Part shown: positions 10,901-21,666 of the stretch, one piece after another
How the letters are laid out: each line of letters begins with the position of its first letter
How positions within the stretch are numbered: position 1 is the first letter of the stretch
Source of the DNA: Petrosia ficiformis
Taxonomy: Eukaryota > Porifera > Demospongiae > Haplosclerida > Petrosiidae
Assembly: GCA_947044365.1 (NCBI GenBank)
Contig: OX345637.1
Span: 2,647,001 to 2,711,000, forward strand
DNA length: 64,000 bases
Reading direction: 5' to 3'
Program-made: the position numbers and the translations under genes
Notes under the pieces: generated by a model
Told to the model about the DNA's origin: nothing
Database searches by the model: none
The model's input: the letters and a program-made list of their open reading frames with translations, nothing else

Positions 10901-13900
10901 ACTATGATTCTAATGATTGCCCACGAACCTGAAAACATATCTAAACCCGGCCTTTTGACCATATTCGGAGTTTTACTGAAAGTGTGATTCAACAACAGAT
11001 GGTTGTACAGTTTGACACTCCTTTGTGTCACTTCGCGTCGCTCATAAAGCTCCTGATTACTGTAACAATACATTTCTTAAAATAATAATTAATTTTAATG
11101 GTTAGTATAGGAATAGCATAAATTTAACATTTAGTTGGTTGTGCAGAATTCATACATGTTTATGTCATAACAGTTTGTACCACTAATCAATAGTTGAAGC
11201 ACTATTTTAGCTGCAAGATAGAATACATGCTTCTCAGTATAAAGTAGTTGTGACATCTAATGCAACATGTTATAGATCACTATAAAAATCAATAGGTTAT
11301 TTAAATAATTATAATAATAATAATTTATTTTCTTGCTAGGTATATAATGTTTAGAATTAGTAATTTAATTCTATCTATATTTATTACAATATACACTATT
11401 TGAATTGACTAATCAGATTGCACGATTACAGGTTGCTAAATATTTACTTATTAACTCCCCAGGCTTACTTATTAACTCCCCTGGTTCACTTATTAACTGA
11501 TTTATTAAGAATAAACAATGAATATAGCATGAAGGATGAACAGTTTAACTGTTCAATAATGAAAATTGAAGGTCATCTTACTGAGGGCAGAGCCCAAAGT
11601 AATTTGTAGTTCTACTGTGCGTGGAAACCAAGAATACAGTATCTAAGCAATTAGATTATAGTTATTATTTTGTTGGATAGAAGACATAACAAGAAAGCCA
11701 TGTGGTACTCTTCTTTAGCTACGGAAAGATAGCAAGGTGATCGATAGCGCTAGTGTTTTGCTCTCGAGGGCAACGCCCACATCTCAATTTTGTCAGCTGT
11801 GTAACTTTTGGATTTCAAAAAGCTGAAGATTTTAGCTTACATAGTTGGACAGAAGACCTTTTAAGAAGGCCGTGGATACTCAGACTTCAGAAATTCAGAG
11901 TTGCAGTTGAGTGAATTGAGGCGAATTTTTAGTTCTTTTATATTTCGACGTGACGTTGCTAGGCGCTGTTTTACTGGCAATTTGATTTACTCGAATAATG
12001 ATTCGTTTGATTTAAGCGTAATTTTTGGTTGCCAAGAGATGAGGTAAACGAACACGGGCAAGCCTCAACCAGTCTGGTAGTTGCATTTTATACCTTAGAT
12101 ACCGTTTTCGCGGTTAATACGTGTGTTAATAATCCCTCGAAAACCCATAGCAACCTTGCGCTACGCGCTCAGTTGCTATCTGGCTTCCTCGGGATTATAA
12201 ACACACGTATGAACCGCGAAAACGGTATATAACCTATATAATATATTGATTAGTATATGAATTACATGAGTTTTAAATCCTTTAGTAATAATAAGGTGTT
12301 AATTGTTATTGTAAGTACAAATTCATACTAATTACTGTAAAATGAATATATAAGCATCTGTTGTTTTCACAAGTACTACAATAATACACCACAGGTTAAA
12401 TCTATAATATTATGCTTTATACACTGTATAGTCATTTCTGTCATGCTTTATTATGACATGTACAGTATATACTAGTCAATATAGATCGAAACTAGTGTAA
12501 TAACAAGATGATTCAACAGTAGTATCAACTATAGATATATCAACATTATTTTGTAGATGACTAAAAACTAGTCTGTGTAGCTTCATCAAAATCCAACATG
12601 TACGTCTTTTCTTGACATTATCTACTTGATGATGAACAGTTTTGCTCGTGGCTAACTCAACAAAATAAAACAAGGGAACAGTTATTTTAATTACAATTCC
12701 TGGTATCCATCTTGAACCAGTTCCTCTAAAATCTGCAGTAAAGAACATATCAACAACATTAAATTTGCTCACAATGGTTTTGTTGTGCCGTAAGCTTCCT
12801 TTGCTTTGCTTGTCGGCCTACTACCTTCTTGCTTATCTCTGGAAACAGTGCATCTAAATGAGTTCTTAGGCAGCATCCCATCAACAGTTCTGATGGTGCA
12901 ATACCTGTAGTGACATTTAGTGTAATCTGTAAATAAAAATTATGATAACTTTTCTTGTTTAGAATTACATCGAAGTCTAACTGTCTGCACTGCCCTCTCG
13001 CCATTTGTGGAGGGTGGTATGGTGACGATGTCACATGTGTGATTCCATTAGCTTCTACAAATCTCTGCAATTCATCACTTGTAAATGATGGTCCGTTGTC
13101 AGTCACTATTTTCTGGGGTAATCCATGAGTGGCAAAAATCATCCTCAACTTCTCAATGGAAGAAATGTTTGACATTATGTGAACATCTAACCACTTAGAA
13201 TTGGAATCCACAAGAATGAGGAACATATATATGTCCCATGTATGGTCTAGCTAAGTAAGATGTAATTGACTACACAGTTGTGTTTTTAGTAATTTATAAT
13301 CCTTAGAAACGACTTTTAACTCAGTAATATTCTGGGGTCTGGGAACTTCCTTGATTGTTCTAACATTTCAATCAGTTTTATGTAGTCCATCTGCAGCAAT
13401 AACATGGGCCCAAATACTCTATCTATGATTGCATAAAAAAAACATTTGGACCGATTCAGTCGTAACCCTGCTGACTCTAATTTGCTCAGTACGCTCTCTA
13501 GATTCTGTAAATGCTCTTCTGTTGACTTTCCTGTCACAAGTATGTCATCCATTTTTGTAGGAGGTTCTCCATACACCGCTGAAACACAGCCAGTGCTGAT
13601 GCAACTCCAAAAGGTAGTTGGTTATATTGGAACAACCCCTTGGAGCTATTAATAGTTACAAACTCCTTTGAATTATCAGCTAACTGTAAGCTTGAGCTAA
13701 ATCTAATTATGAAAATTGATTCCCTCCAGAGAGTGTAGTAAAGAGTTCCTCCACTCTCGGAAGAGGGTAGGACTCGACTTGAGACACATGATTTGATGAT
13801 GCCTTCGAAGTCACCACAAATCCTGACCGATCCATTTTGTTTTACAACAGGGACTATCTAGTTCAGCTTCAACTTTCTCTTTGAGTACAAAGGTGACTGA

Positions 13901-16900
13901 TCTAGGTTTATGGAATTTTGGCCCGACATCATTTACTGTAATAGCTGAACTTTGACACCCTTGAGACAACCCAGTTCATTTAATACCCTCGCCGCGAAGC
14001 ATAGGCGGAAGGGTACGGGAATCATATTGTGTGTCTGTGTGTGTGTTCTCCAAATTTTGGGAAAACTACGAACATTGGTGGCTTCAACGAGCTACTGGCA
14101 GACTTCAAATTATACAAGGATCAAAGGCTTTTGCTACTTCAGTTATAAAGTTATCACAATTTTACAAATCACGGTTACTGTTTCCAGGCTTGAGAAGAGT
14201 CTTGACGGCATCTGGACACATCAAAACATAAATACTCCTGTATCATGACTATCGCTAGCAAAGCACTACATAACAGTAGTCTGCCGTTATCGCCCCTTCC
14301 CACAGGTCTACTTTGATCTTGCAGAGCCAGTCCCTTCCCATAAGGTTGGGACCAGTCTCTTCTACTACAAGAACAGGTAAGACCTCCTCCTGCTTCATAT
14401 GCATTTTAATTGTGCCAATTACTGGAATGGACTCACCGGTAGAGGTGTTCAGCTTAACTTCTGGACTATCGCCACGAGACATTTTAGAATATGTAGTCTT
14501 GTTGATATCTGAGAGAGATGCACCCATATCAAATTCCTTATAAGTTGACACATCATTTAGTAGACATGTAATAGCAATAAGTTGTAATAGCAATCTGTTG
14601 AGCTGTCTCTTGTTGTGAACATTGTTTATATGAATCTTCCTCTTGTTCTTGTTGTTCTTCGGAAACATCAGTAGTACTATGGCATATACATGTATAATCT
14701 TCATTTACGAAATAATTCTTAGTTTGTTTTCTTGATATTTTTGTTAATTGACTTGAGCGACATACCTTTGCTGTGTGTCCTCTTTTCTTGCATTTATGAC
14801 AGTCCTAGTCCTTGAAACAACAGATTGAGGCCATGTCACCTCTTCCTCCTCGAAGTTGTTCACTGGGTTCTCCGGGCGTTGGTGCTGCGAGTTGAATTGA
14901 ACTGGTTCAAATTTATTGTCTACTGTGATGTCATGAGATTCTTTTTCAGCTGCTTCTAAAGATTTAGCCAGGTCTAATGCTGTATCATCCTTCTCTGCCA
15001 GTAACCAACGTTGAATTATCAGATCATTCACTCCGCACACTAGGTGATCTTGTAGCATGTCTTGCAACGAGTCCTTGTAGTCAGAATGTTCTGCAATTTG
15101 TCGTAGGGCTGCTACATATGTTGCAGCAGACTCATCTGTTGCTCTCACTCTAGAGTTGAACTTAAAATCCGAGAGGGGGCTTGGGCATAGGTGCCTGCAT
15201 GTGCAGGCCCGGGCATGGTCCAGACGGCCAAAGCCCGCATCTTAATTTCTACATTTTAAAAAAGCAGTGCCTTTTAACTTGGTTTGACAGAAGACCTTCT
15301 TAGAAAACCATATATAGATACAAAACGTATACTTCGTTGGCCACAGGAAAGCAGGACACGAGTGTTTGAGTCAGTGGCAATGCCCACATTTAGCGTCTGT
15401 ATTAAACCTCCAAAAATAAATGACTGTTTCAACAAGATATGTATTATAACAATCAACAAGGACAAGTACACAACTACAAAGAACAACTGAATTACACAGG
15501 AAATACGTAATATTAAATACACACACACAAAACTATAATTGTCATCATCATAACATAAACATTAGATACCAATTAGTACTTGTATTACCTAGCAAGAAAA
15601 TTGAATCAGCATCGAGGAAAATAAAATTACCTTGCAACTCCTGTAACCAACTGAAGGTTAAAATAACCCATTACTTTTTATGATTTAGGCACATTCGTCT
15701 ACTCTAATTCCATCTACTCTCATTTTGCCTACTTTTGCTTACTTAAGTTACTGCCTAAAATAATTTTACGATAATTATATGATAATGACATATCCCTCTA
15801 TAGTTTAGTAGAGAGTAGGCGAAGTGATTTTTACAGTGTATGTATTCATAAACCTACAGGCATCGTATATTATCTGTGGCATATCTGTGCGAAGTCCTAT
15901 GGGTGCCAGCCAAATTGTGGAGAATATTCTAATAATTTTACATACATGTAGTCACTGTACAGTTATACTTTAGTTCTTCATTGCAAAAACAAAATAACTT
16001 TTATTGGTTACAATGGTTAGTACAGTTGCAGGGATTTAACAATTTTTGGTTGTTCGGCATATTATTATGAATACATGCACGCAAATGCCATAACTACTTT
16101 GTACTAATTATAACCAAGTAGTTGAAGCAGTATAGTTTTAGGGTGCTGTCTACTCATATTTCATACCAACAACCACTTTGTATCTGGCAGTTCTGGCCAA
16201 CAAAAGGATTTGGAAACCTGCAAACACATAATTTACTTTTTCTCTAGTGTTAAATTGTTATACTTGGTGCACATCATTCTTCTGATGAAGTTATTCTATT
16301 GTGTTTCATTCTGTATTAGTTTGCTGTCATAATTTTGTTGTTTCTTCAAAAATTAATAGTGACGTTTTTATTTAATATCGTAATTATTATAATGTTCAGG
16401 GATGGGTCGATTCTATTCAAGGTGCAGCTGTTGTATTTATTGCGGTAAGTTAGTTTGGATTAAGTCTCTATGCTGTTTGATATCTATTTCTTGTTAGATT
16501 GGTAAAGGAATGCTGAGAGTGATGAAATTTCACTGGAATAATGTTGTTGATGTAGTACCTGTTGATTATGTTAATAATATGTTAATTACTATTGGATGGA
16601 TAACTGCATTGAATAAGTATGTATGTATAAATGTCAGTCAACGCTAAATGTGACTTAATTAATTTGTCATTATTGATATTAATTACATATATCTTGCATC
16701 TTTTAAAATGTATACATAGCATGGTATTATTGTGTTGGGCTTCAATCACCATTATGATACTTGACTATTAAATCAATAGTGCATGAGAAGAGTTGTGCAG
16801 AGTTCAATATATTTTTAATTTCTTTTGTTTTCTTGTGTTTCAAATACACTATTCTTCTATTTCACTTCATCTTTACCTCACAGAACACCATTTCCTGTTG

Positions 16901-18459
16901 TCTATCATTGTAATACTGGATCACATAATCCACTTTACTGGCGAAATATTAGTGAGTTTTATACTTCAAAACCAGATTAAAATTAATTTTTTTAAAGATC
17001 TGTAGTATACAAGCATTGCATGAATGTAATCATAACTCTGTTCAAACATGAAACTGCATGTCAGCATGTGAGACTGGAAATACCTATTGAGTTTATATCT
17101 AGTAACAGTATGTTTCATTATTCTAAAAAAAAGAATCTCATATTTTTCATATGGCATCCTTTCATATATTTTGTATCCATAAAAAATACTTTACATCAAG
17201 GAACTATAATTAATTTTCACAGCTTATCCATTTCAGCCAAAATTACATGGTATTGTACATCAATAGTGTTTTCTGAGTATACATACTGTGGTAAACTTAG
17301 CTGCAACTCTTTATAGTCACTGACAAGTTGAATTTCAACTCAGTTTGACATGAATTTGTGTGAAGTATATAATAATAATAAAATTTCAATACAAAAATGA
17401 GAGAAGACTTGGAGATATGAAACCCAAAAAGCGTGCAAACAAGTACTAATGTATAATTTAGTTCAATTGTGTCCTATCTCAACAAAATTAAACAAACCAC
17501 TTCTGTATAACATAGCTATTCTTATGGAAGTGGTTTGTTTCATTTTCTTGTGGTACGTTTGAGATTCTTCTATATATTGCTACCATTCTGAACTTGTTGG
17601 AATACTTTTTTGTGTGAAATATGTGTATATATATACGATCTCACAGTTAGATTGATAGTGAAGTCTTACACTGAGAATCCATTTGATGAAACCTTTCTTC
17701 ATCCTCATGTTATAAAATGTCGGCCTTTTATCATGTGGGAGTTTTGGCGTTTTGTACTTCACTATGTACCAGCTTATTTAACTGATTGTATATTCAGTGT
17801 GCTGGGTAAAAAAGCAAGGTATTAACCTACATATTTCAGAACTGAAATACTAATCATGTCCTTTTTTCAGAATGGTTAGAAATTATGAAAAATTGGACAA
17901 TAGCTTGCAACAGCTGAACTACTTCACAATAAATAGCTGGCAGGTTTATGAAATTCAACATACTTCATCTCACTCTCTATTTCTCTCGCTCTCTGTTTCT
18001 CACCTGCCTCTCTATTTGCTTACTATGTATACTCTCACTCTCTCTTTCTCTGTCTTTCTTTTTAACTAACTTAGTGGTCTAATCAGAACTATGATAAACT
18101 ACTCTCACTGCTTTCAGAAGAAGACAAACAGACTTTTAATTTTGACATGACATCATTTCATTGGGATAAATATGTGAGTAAATTTTGTATGGGAACGAAG
18201 AAATATATACTAAATGATAAAATGTCCAATCTACATCGTGCTAGACAGAAGTTGAAAAGGTACAATGATGTATTTATACTTTCATTAATCCACCTATCTG
18301 TCTCTTTATATCATTGAATATGATCTTTCTTTTGTAATGTCTTTTGTATATTTGTTTAGATTTCGTACAATTCGATACACATTTAATATCATTATGATTC
18401 TATTGGGGACCTATCTCCTCTATCTTCGTTCTCATAAGATCTGGTCCATTGCATTGTAA
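7946..18459 (+). CDS. fatty acyl-CoA reductase (FAR), 11 exons
   Basis: It reduces fatty acyl-CoA to fatty alcohol with NADPH, for ether lipids and waxes, normally at the ER or peroxisome membrane. Exons, all phase-consistent: 7946-8170, 8281-8529, 8592-8698, 8750-8936, 16400-16444, 16498-16616, 16884-16951, 17647-17818, 17871-17943, 18087-18259, 18360-18459. Together they give about 505 residues, close to the ~515 usual for animal FAR. The N-terminal Rossmann domain has the nucleotide motif ITGGTGFIGK and the catalytic YxxxK (YTFTK) in exon 4. Exons 5-6 carry GWVDSIQG and the VVPVDYVNN segment. Exons 8-10 form the C-terminal FAR domain (INSWQ; FNFDMTSFHWDKY; CMGTKKYILND). Exon 11 encodes a hydrophobic tail anchor ending LRSHKIWSIAL. 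Two in-frame ATGs (7946, 7949) open the protein. Intron 4 is 7463 bp and full of transposons, while the other introns are 50-700 bp. Confidence 0.93.
8650..8732 (+). repeat. source copy of duplicated exon 3/intron 3 segment
   Basis: This 83-bp stretch, covering the end of FAR exon 3, its donor and the start of intron 3, recurs at 9069-9150 with one substitution and one 1-bp indel. Confidence 0.9.
9069..9150 (+). repeat. duplicated FAR exon 3 fragment inside intron 4
   Basis: A near-identical copy of 8650-8732 lies in direct orientation about 130 bp past exon 4. It carries the coding end of exon 3 and its splice donor but no nearby acceptor with the right frame, so it is probably not spliced in. 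Confidence 0.9.
9151..9672. other. intron sequence, unassigned
   Basis: Directly after the duplicated piece, 9165-9332 has an open stretch containing SLYNPPLLSRQKRYW, which ends at a stop and matches nothing I recognise. It could be the edge of an inserted element. The rest is AT-rich intron. Confidence 0.25.
9673..9999. mobile_element. hAT-type MITE, 327 bp, with 8-bp target duplication
   Basis: The ends are CAGGGGCGGTCTAGA on the left and, reversed, CAGGGGCAGGTCTACA on the right. They are flanked on both sides by the identical 8-bp sequence GTGCTAAC (9665-9672 and 10000-10007). An 8-bp duplication and CAGGGGC ends are the signature of the hAT superfamily. The inside is non-coding, with a run of G and a run of C near the right end. 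It must have been moved by a hAT transposase encoded elsewhere. Confidence 0.88.
10008..12098. other. intron sequence with weak coding-like and repeat patches
   Basis: Two minus-strand open stretches (10340-10479 with MQVLCNFLDLLEQSNSHLNL, and 10720-10888 with SPKRRFYKLRRKSLEYEVV) look coding-like. The second is followed by a GT donor-like site. They may be exons of a decayed transposon gene, family unknown. Further on, 11085-11210 belongs to a dispersed repeat, and 11640-11900 resembles 15280-15390. Confidence 0.3.
11085..11210 (+). repeat. dispersed repeat family, copy 1
   Basis: It shares an ordered series of words with 15975-16140 and 27345-27515: GGTTAGTA..G, a GAATTCA/CATACATG block, and TAGTTGAAGCA near the end. 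The copies are diverged and non-coding. Confidence 0.5.
12099..12227. mobile_element. foldback element with ~37-bp inverted arms
   Basis: Arms 12099-12135 and 12192-12227 are near-perfect reverse complements, both containing ATACCGTTTTCGCGGTT and GTGTGTTAATAATCC or their complements. A GC-richer centre with the palindrome-like GCGCTACGCGC lies between them. It is much richer in GC and CpG than its surroundings, as expected for a recent insertion. Confidence 0.75.
12759..13226 (-). pseudogene. gypsy integrase core fragment
   Basis: It contains SNSKWLDVHIMSN, THGLPQKIVTDNGPSFTS and HVTSSPYHP, the second-aspartate region and downstream segment of the DDE integrase core. A C-terminal extension follows in another frame (12476-12772). 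Frames do not join, so it is dead. Confidence 0.85.
13316..13576 (-). pseudogene. gypsy reverse transcriptase fragment
   Basis: The motif MDDILVTG (catalytic aspartates) is followed by EEHLQNLESVLSKLESAGL and KCFF, the palm-to-thumb part of gypsy reverse transcriptase. Only about 85 residues are open, and flanking RT motifs occur in other frames up to about 13950. Confidence 0.85.
14255..14704 (-). pseudogene. gypsy retroviral-type aspartic protease region
   Basis: The region has SDINKTTYSKMSRG and a PVLVVEETGPNLMGRDWL segment, typical of the part just after the aspartic protease domain of gypsy Pol. The D(S/T)G active-site sequence itself appears degraded (FDMGASLS). Confidence 0.75.
14744..15148 (-). 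pseudogene. gypsy gag C-terminal fragment
   Basis: It begins in an ESAATYVAALRQIAEH segment and continues to LVCGVNDLIIQRWLL, the usual retrotransposon gag pattern. The expected CCHC knuckle after it is broken (a Lys/Cys-rich patch near 14790). Confidence 0.8.
15151..16399. other. intron sequence before FAR exon 5, repeats only
   Basis: It holds a GC-rich patch (15160-15240), a segment (15280-15390) resembling 11640-11900, and a dispersed repeat copy at 15975-16140. No gene seen. Confidence 0.55.
15975..16140 (+). repeat. dispersed repeat family, copy 2
   Basis: It opens with TTCATTGCAAAAACAAAATA, shares GGTTAGTACAGTTGC with 27345-27515, and ends TAGTTGAAGCAGTATAG. Non-coding. Confidence 0.6.
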
Positions 18460-19002
18460 ATGTGTCTAAAATGGCTCAAGAAACTAATACACTGACAGCA
18501 ATTATAAATAGTTTTGAAATAATAAAATTGAACCAATCTAGCTAATTATACATGCTACAATTACCATTAATTGACAATATTTACCTTCCTAGCTGAATAA
18601 CAAAATCGTAATTATTGGTATAGTGTACATTTTCACATGTATGACCACCACACACATATACATATATAATTGTTCATATGCACAACATTACCACATACAG
18701 TATAATGAATGCTTCATTGCAAGGGAAATTTATAATGGGCTTATTATTTTTACCATTGAATAATGACCAGATTGTGGAGTTCCCCTGAGGACCGGGTAAA
18801 ATATTTAGAAATACAAACAAGCCTACCTGTGTGTAGTCAGAAAGTGCATTACCACAGCATAAGACAAACATATTGCCTAAAAGAATATACATTGGGTGAC
18901 ATTCATTTTTAAAAAAAATTAATCTTTAAGTTACACAAAGGTTGTCTGTTCTCTGTAAGGATGGATAAGTCCTCTGCCAACCAAAATTTTCAATTTTTTT
19001 CC

Positions 19003-19038
<36 letters not shown>

Positions 19039-19936
19039 CCACTACAAAAATCATATACAATTAATACTGTGATGTAGCCTTACAGTTGAATAAAACACCT
19101 AAAACCCAAATTATACTAAAACCACATGCCTAACTTTTAATGTCACATGCTGATCTTTGTAATGCATATGACTTGTCACATGATCACTAATCCACATAGG
19201 AAGAAGGAAGATTTGCCAGGTATGTGTATCCATATAATATGCAATGGATGGATTTCTTGCTTCTTTTAAACCCAGCAAGTTTTAATTAGTTTCTGAACAT
19301 GTCTGATTTTAGCTTGTCCAGATAAGACCTGAAAATACTCACTGATATTAGCTCCTGCCATTGAAATATACAAGTTAATTAATTCATGTCAATTTTGACA
19401 AGCCTACAAGATCCCACGCCTATATGCAAAAGGTCATGTATCATTTCTCATGGGTATTATATTCAAAATAAATGATACAAGGCTGTAGACAAGGGGGTGC
19501 TTCCAGGGTCCTACGGTCAAGAAATTCATTAGCAAAAATTATTAATATTAATTATTAATGAATTTTTGGTTTTAATGAGTTCACGTCTGAAACAGCCATT
19601 AAAACTGGAATTATTTGTGTTCTCTAAAGTAAAATGGCCAAGAACTGATCAAGTCTATATATCATCATGTAGTAACTTAGATTTTAAATCTATGATTTTT
19701 TTCTAATTTGAATGCATATATTTATGCATTATCTATTGGTTCTTATGTAGCTAGTTCTGACAAACTAATGATCAACACCTAAAGTACAAGTTAAATCACT
19801 ATTACATAAGCTAAACACAGTGTTTGTGAGAACCACAAAAGGAAATATGTATATACTACATTCCTCCCTCCTAAGATTGAAAGTCACCTAAATGTGAAAT
19901 GATACTGGCATATCTATCCAGTGGATGAGATATCTG
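18460..19936. other. intergenic, microsatellite only
   Basis: Downstream of the reductase stop; AATAAA-like signals occur at about 18523. A (CA)n tract of about 16 copies lies at 19004-19035. No gene seen. Confidence 0.6.
19004..19035. repeat. (CA)n microsatellite
   Basis: Sixteen uninterrupted AC dinucleotides. Confidence 0.97.
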
Positions 19937-20040
19937 TGGGTTATAGCCTTTTTGATGAAATTTTGTGTCCCAAATACTCCACCTGAAGTATCATGAATGA
20001 ACATTTGTTTCTCTTCAAATGAAGACCATTGCAGCTTCTT
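19937..20040 (-). repeat. duplicate of gypsy RT piece, copy 1
   Basis: About 104 bp nearly identical to 20205-20309 (roughly 90 percent by eye). On the minus strand both encode remnants of the RT thumb region (KKLQWSSFEEKQMFIH). Confidence 0.8.
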
Positions 20041-20204
20041 CCTTTTTGGAATGCATTTTGTTGATCACATTCCCAAGTCTATAGAAAGGAGCAAGAACAT
20101 GAGATAGATTATGTAGGAACAGTTGATGAGTCCCAATAATGGCTAAAAGTTTGAAACGTCTCATGGAGCAGGGGCATTTTTGATGGCTTTAACCATCTCA
20201 TCCG

Positions 20205-20717
20205 TGGATTATAGCCCTTTTGGCGTAATTTTGTGTCCCAAATACTCAACCTGAAGTAGCATGAATGAACATTTGTTTCTCTTCAAATGAAGACCATTGC
20301 AGCTTCTTCTAAATGAGATAGCACACATTCCTTGTTCTTCATGTGCTCATCCTCAGTCCTTCCTGTGACCAGAATGTCATCTATGTAGACACAGACTTGG
20401 GATAGATCATGGAGTATGTTTTCCATTTGTTCATTGGAAGATAGAGCATGATGAGGACACATAAAAGGGCAGACGATTGTAGCAATAGAGGCCTTTGTGT
20501 GTGTTGATAGTATTGTAGAGTTTGGAGTATCATCTAGTGGAATTTGCTGGTAGCCATGTGCTTGGTCTACTTTGGAGAATATGGTACATATAGCCAGAGA
20601 TGCAAATATGTCATCGATACATGGAAGAAGGTAGGTGTCATTCTGAGAGATTGTCCTCATGAAGAGTAACAATTCATTACATAGACGCAGGAAGCAGGAT
20701 GTCACATGGTCCCCCAT
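20205..20717 (-). pseudogene. gypsy reverse transcriptase relic
   Basis: Minus strand: SFLRLCNELLLFMRTISQND, CIDDIFASL, IFSKVDQAHGYQQIPLDD and VCVYIDDILVTGRTEDEH. These are in order the RT fingers and palm, including the YIDD catalytic box. The spacing between FSKVDQAHGYQQI and YIDD is intact, but there is no gag, protease or integrase around it, and part is tandemly copied at 19937-20040. Confidence 0.85.
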
Positions 20718-21000
20718 TTATTGGCAAAGACTGTACAGATATTAACTGGGTACCTTCTCGTCTACAGATATTAACTCGATGCTCTCCCCCCCCCCTCCAT
20801 AATGGCCCCATCATTCCTATGCTTATAAATATTAAAAACTGAAAGTGAATCCATCCATATGCATACAAAGGAATATACCATTTCTTTTATATAATAGTCT
20901 GATGATAACAATATTTGTATAAAAATCTAGTTTGTATCCATACAAGCTACATGTACTATATAACTACACTAGTCAATTAGTTAATAGTACAGCAAGTTAT

Positions 21001-21003
<3 letters not shown>

Positions 21004-21042
<39 letters not shown>
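21004..21042. repeat. (TA)n microsatellite
   Basis: About 19 TA repeats. Confidence 0.97.
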
Positions 21043-21046
<4 letters not shown>

Positions 21047-21666
21047 TATAGTCAATTGTCTATCAGCTGCTAGTCTTTAATTTGCTTCAACAACTGTGGT
21101 GGTATACGATATAAGATTTATAGGTTGCTTTGTAACTTTTGTAGTATTAAAAGATATGTGACCTCCTGGGTATTCAAAACTTTAAAAAATATTTGAGAGA
21201 AACAGATCCTTGCCTCTGTGTACATGTTTAAAAGTATGTTAGCATCATGTCTGATAAAATGATTTGAAAATGATATACCATCATAATTATAATTATAAAT
21301 AAAAGTAACAGAAGTAGTGAGATGCACAGGTTGACCTACGTAGTAAACACTGTCTACAAAATGCTCCTCCTGAAACTAGCTCAGATGATGATTAGCAACA
21401 AGAATCTCTGGCCTGGGTTCATATCCCAACTGGACCAGATTTGTTTGGACATATGTTTCTCTCTTTATTCATAAACATATATGACCTGTTTGTTCAGAAT
21501 ACTTTAATGAACAATCCATTCCTTATATATAATTTGTAGCAGTTAATACTAGTTACAACTCCAAATGTATAAGATGACATCATAACTGACCTTTTGTATT
21601 GATGCATGGGTGTGATTGTAATTCACAATTTTTTACTATTTTTACATTACAGCTCATTAAATTAAT

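Larger units (their letters stand above)
12476..15150 (-). mobile_element. decayed Ty3/gypsy retrotransposon in FAR intron 4
   Basis: Reading on the minus strand, the order is gag, protease, reverse transcriptase, integrase, as in Ty3/gypsy elements. Every gene is interrupted by stops and frame changes, and no clear LTR pair was found. It lies antisense within the 7.46-kb intron of the reductase. Related relics lie at 20205-20717 and 24200-24650. Confidence 0.85.

Noticed and set aside
16793..17316. Open frames at 16793-17005 and 17020-17316
   Set aside because: They overlap FAR exon 7 in another frame or lie within its intron and are AT-rich without domain features.
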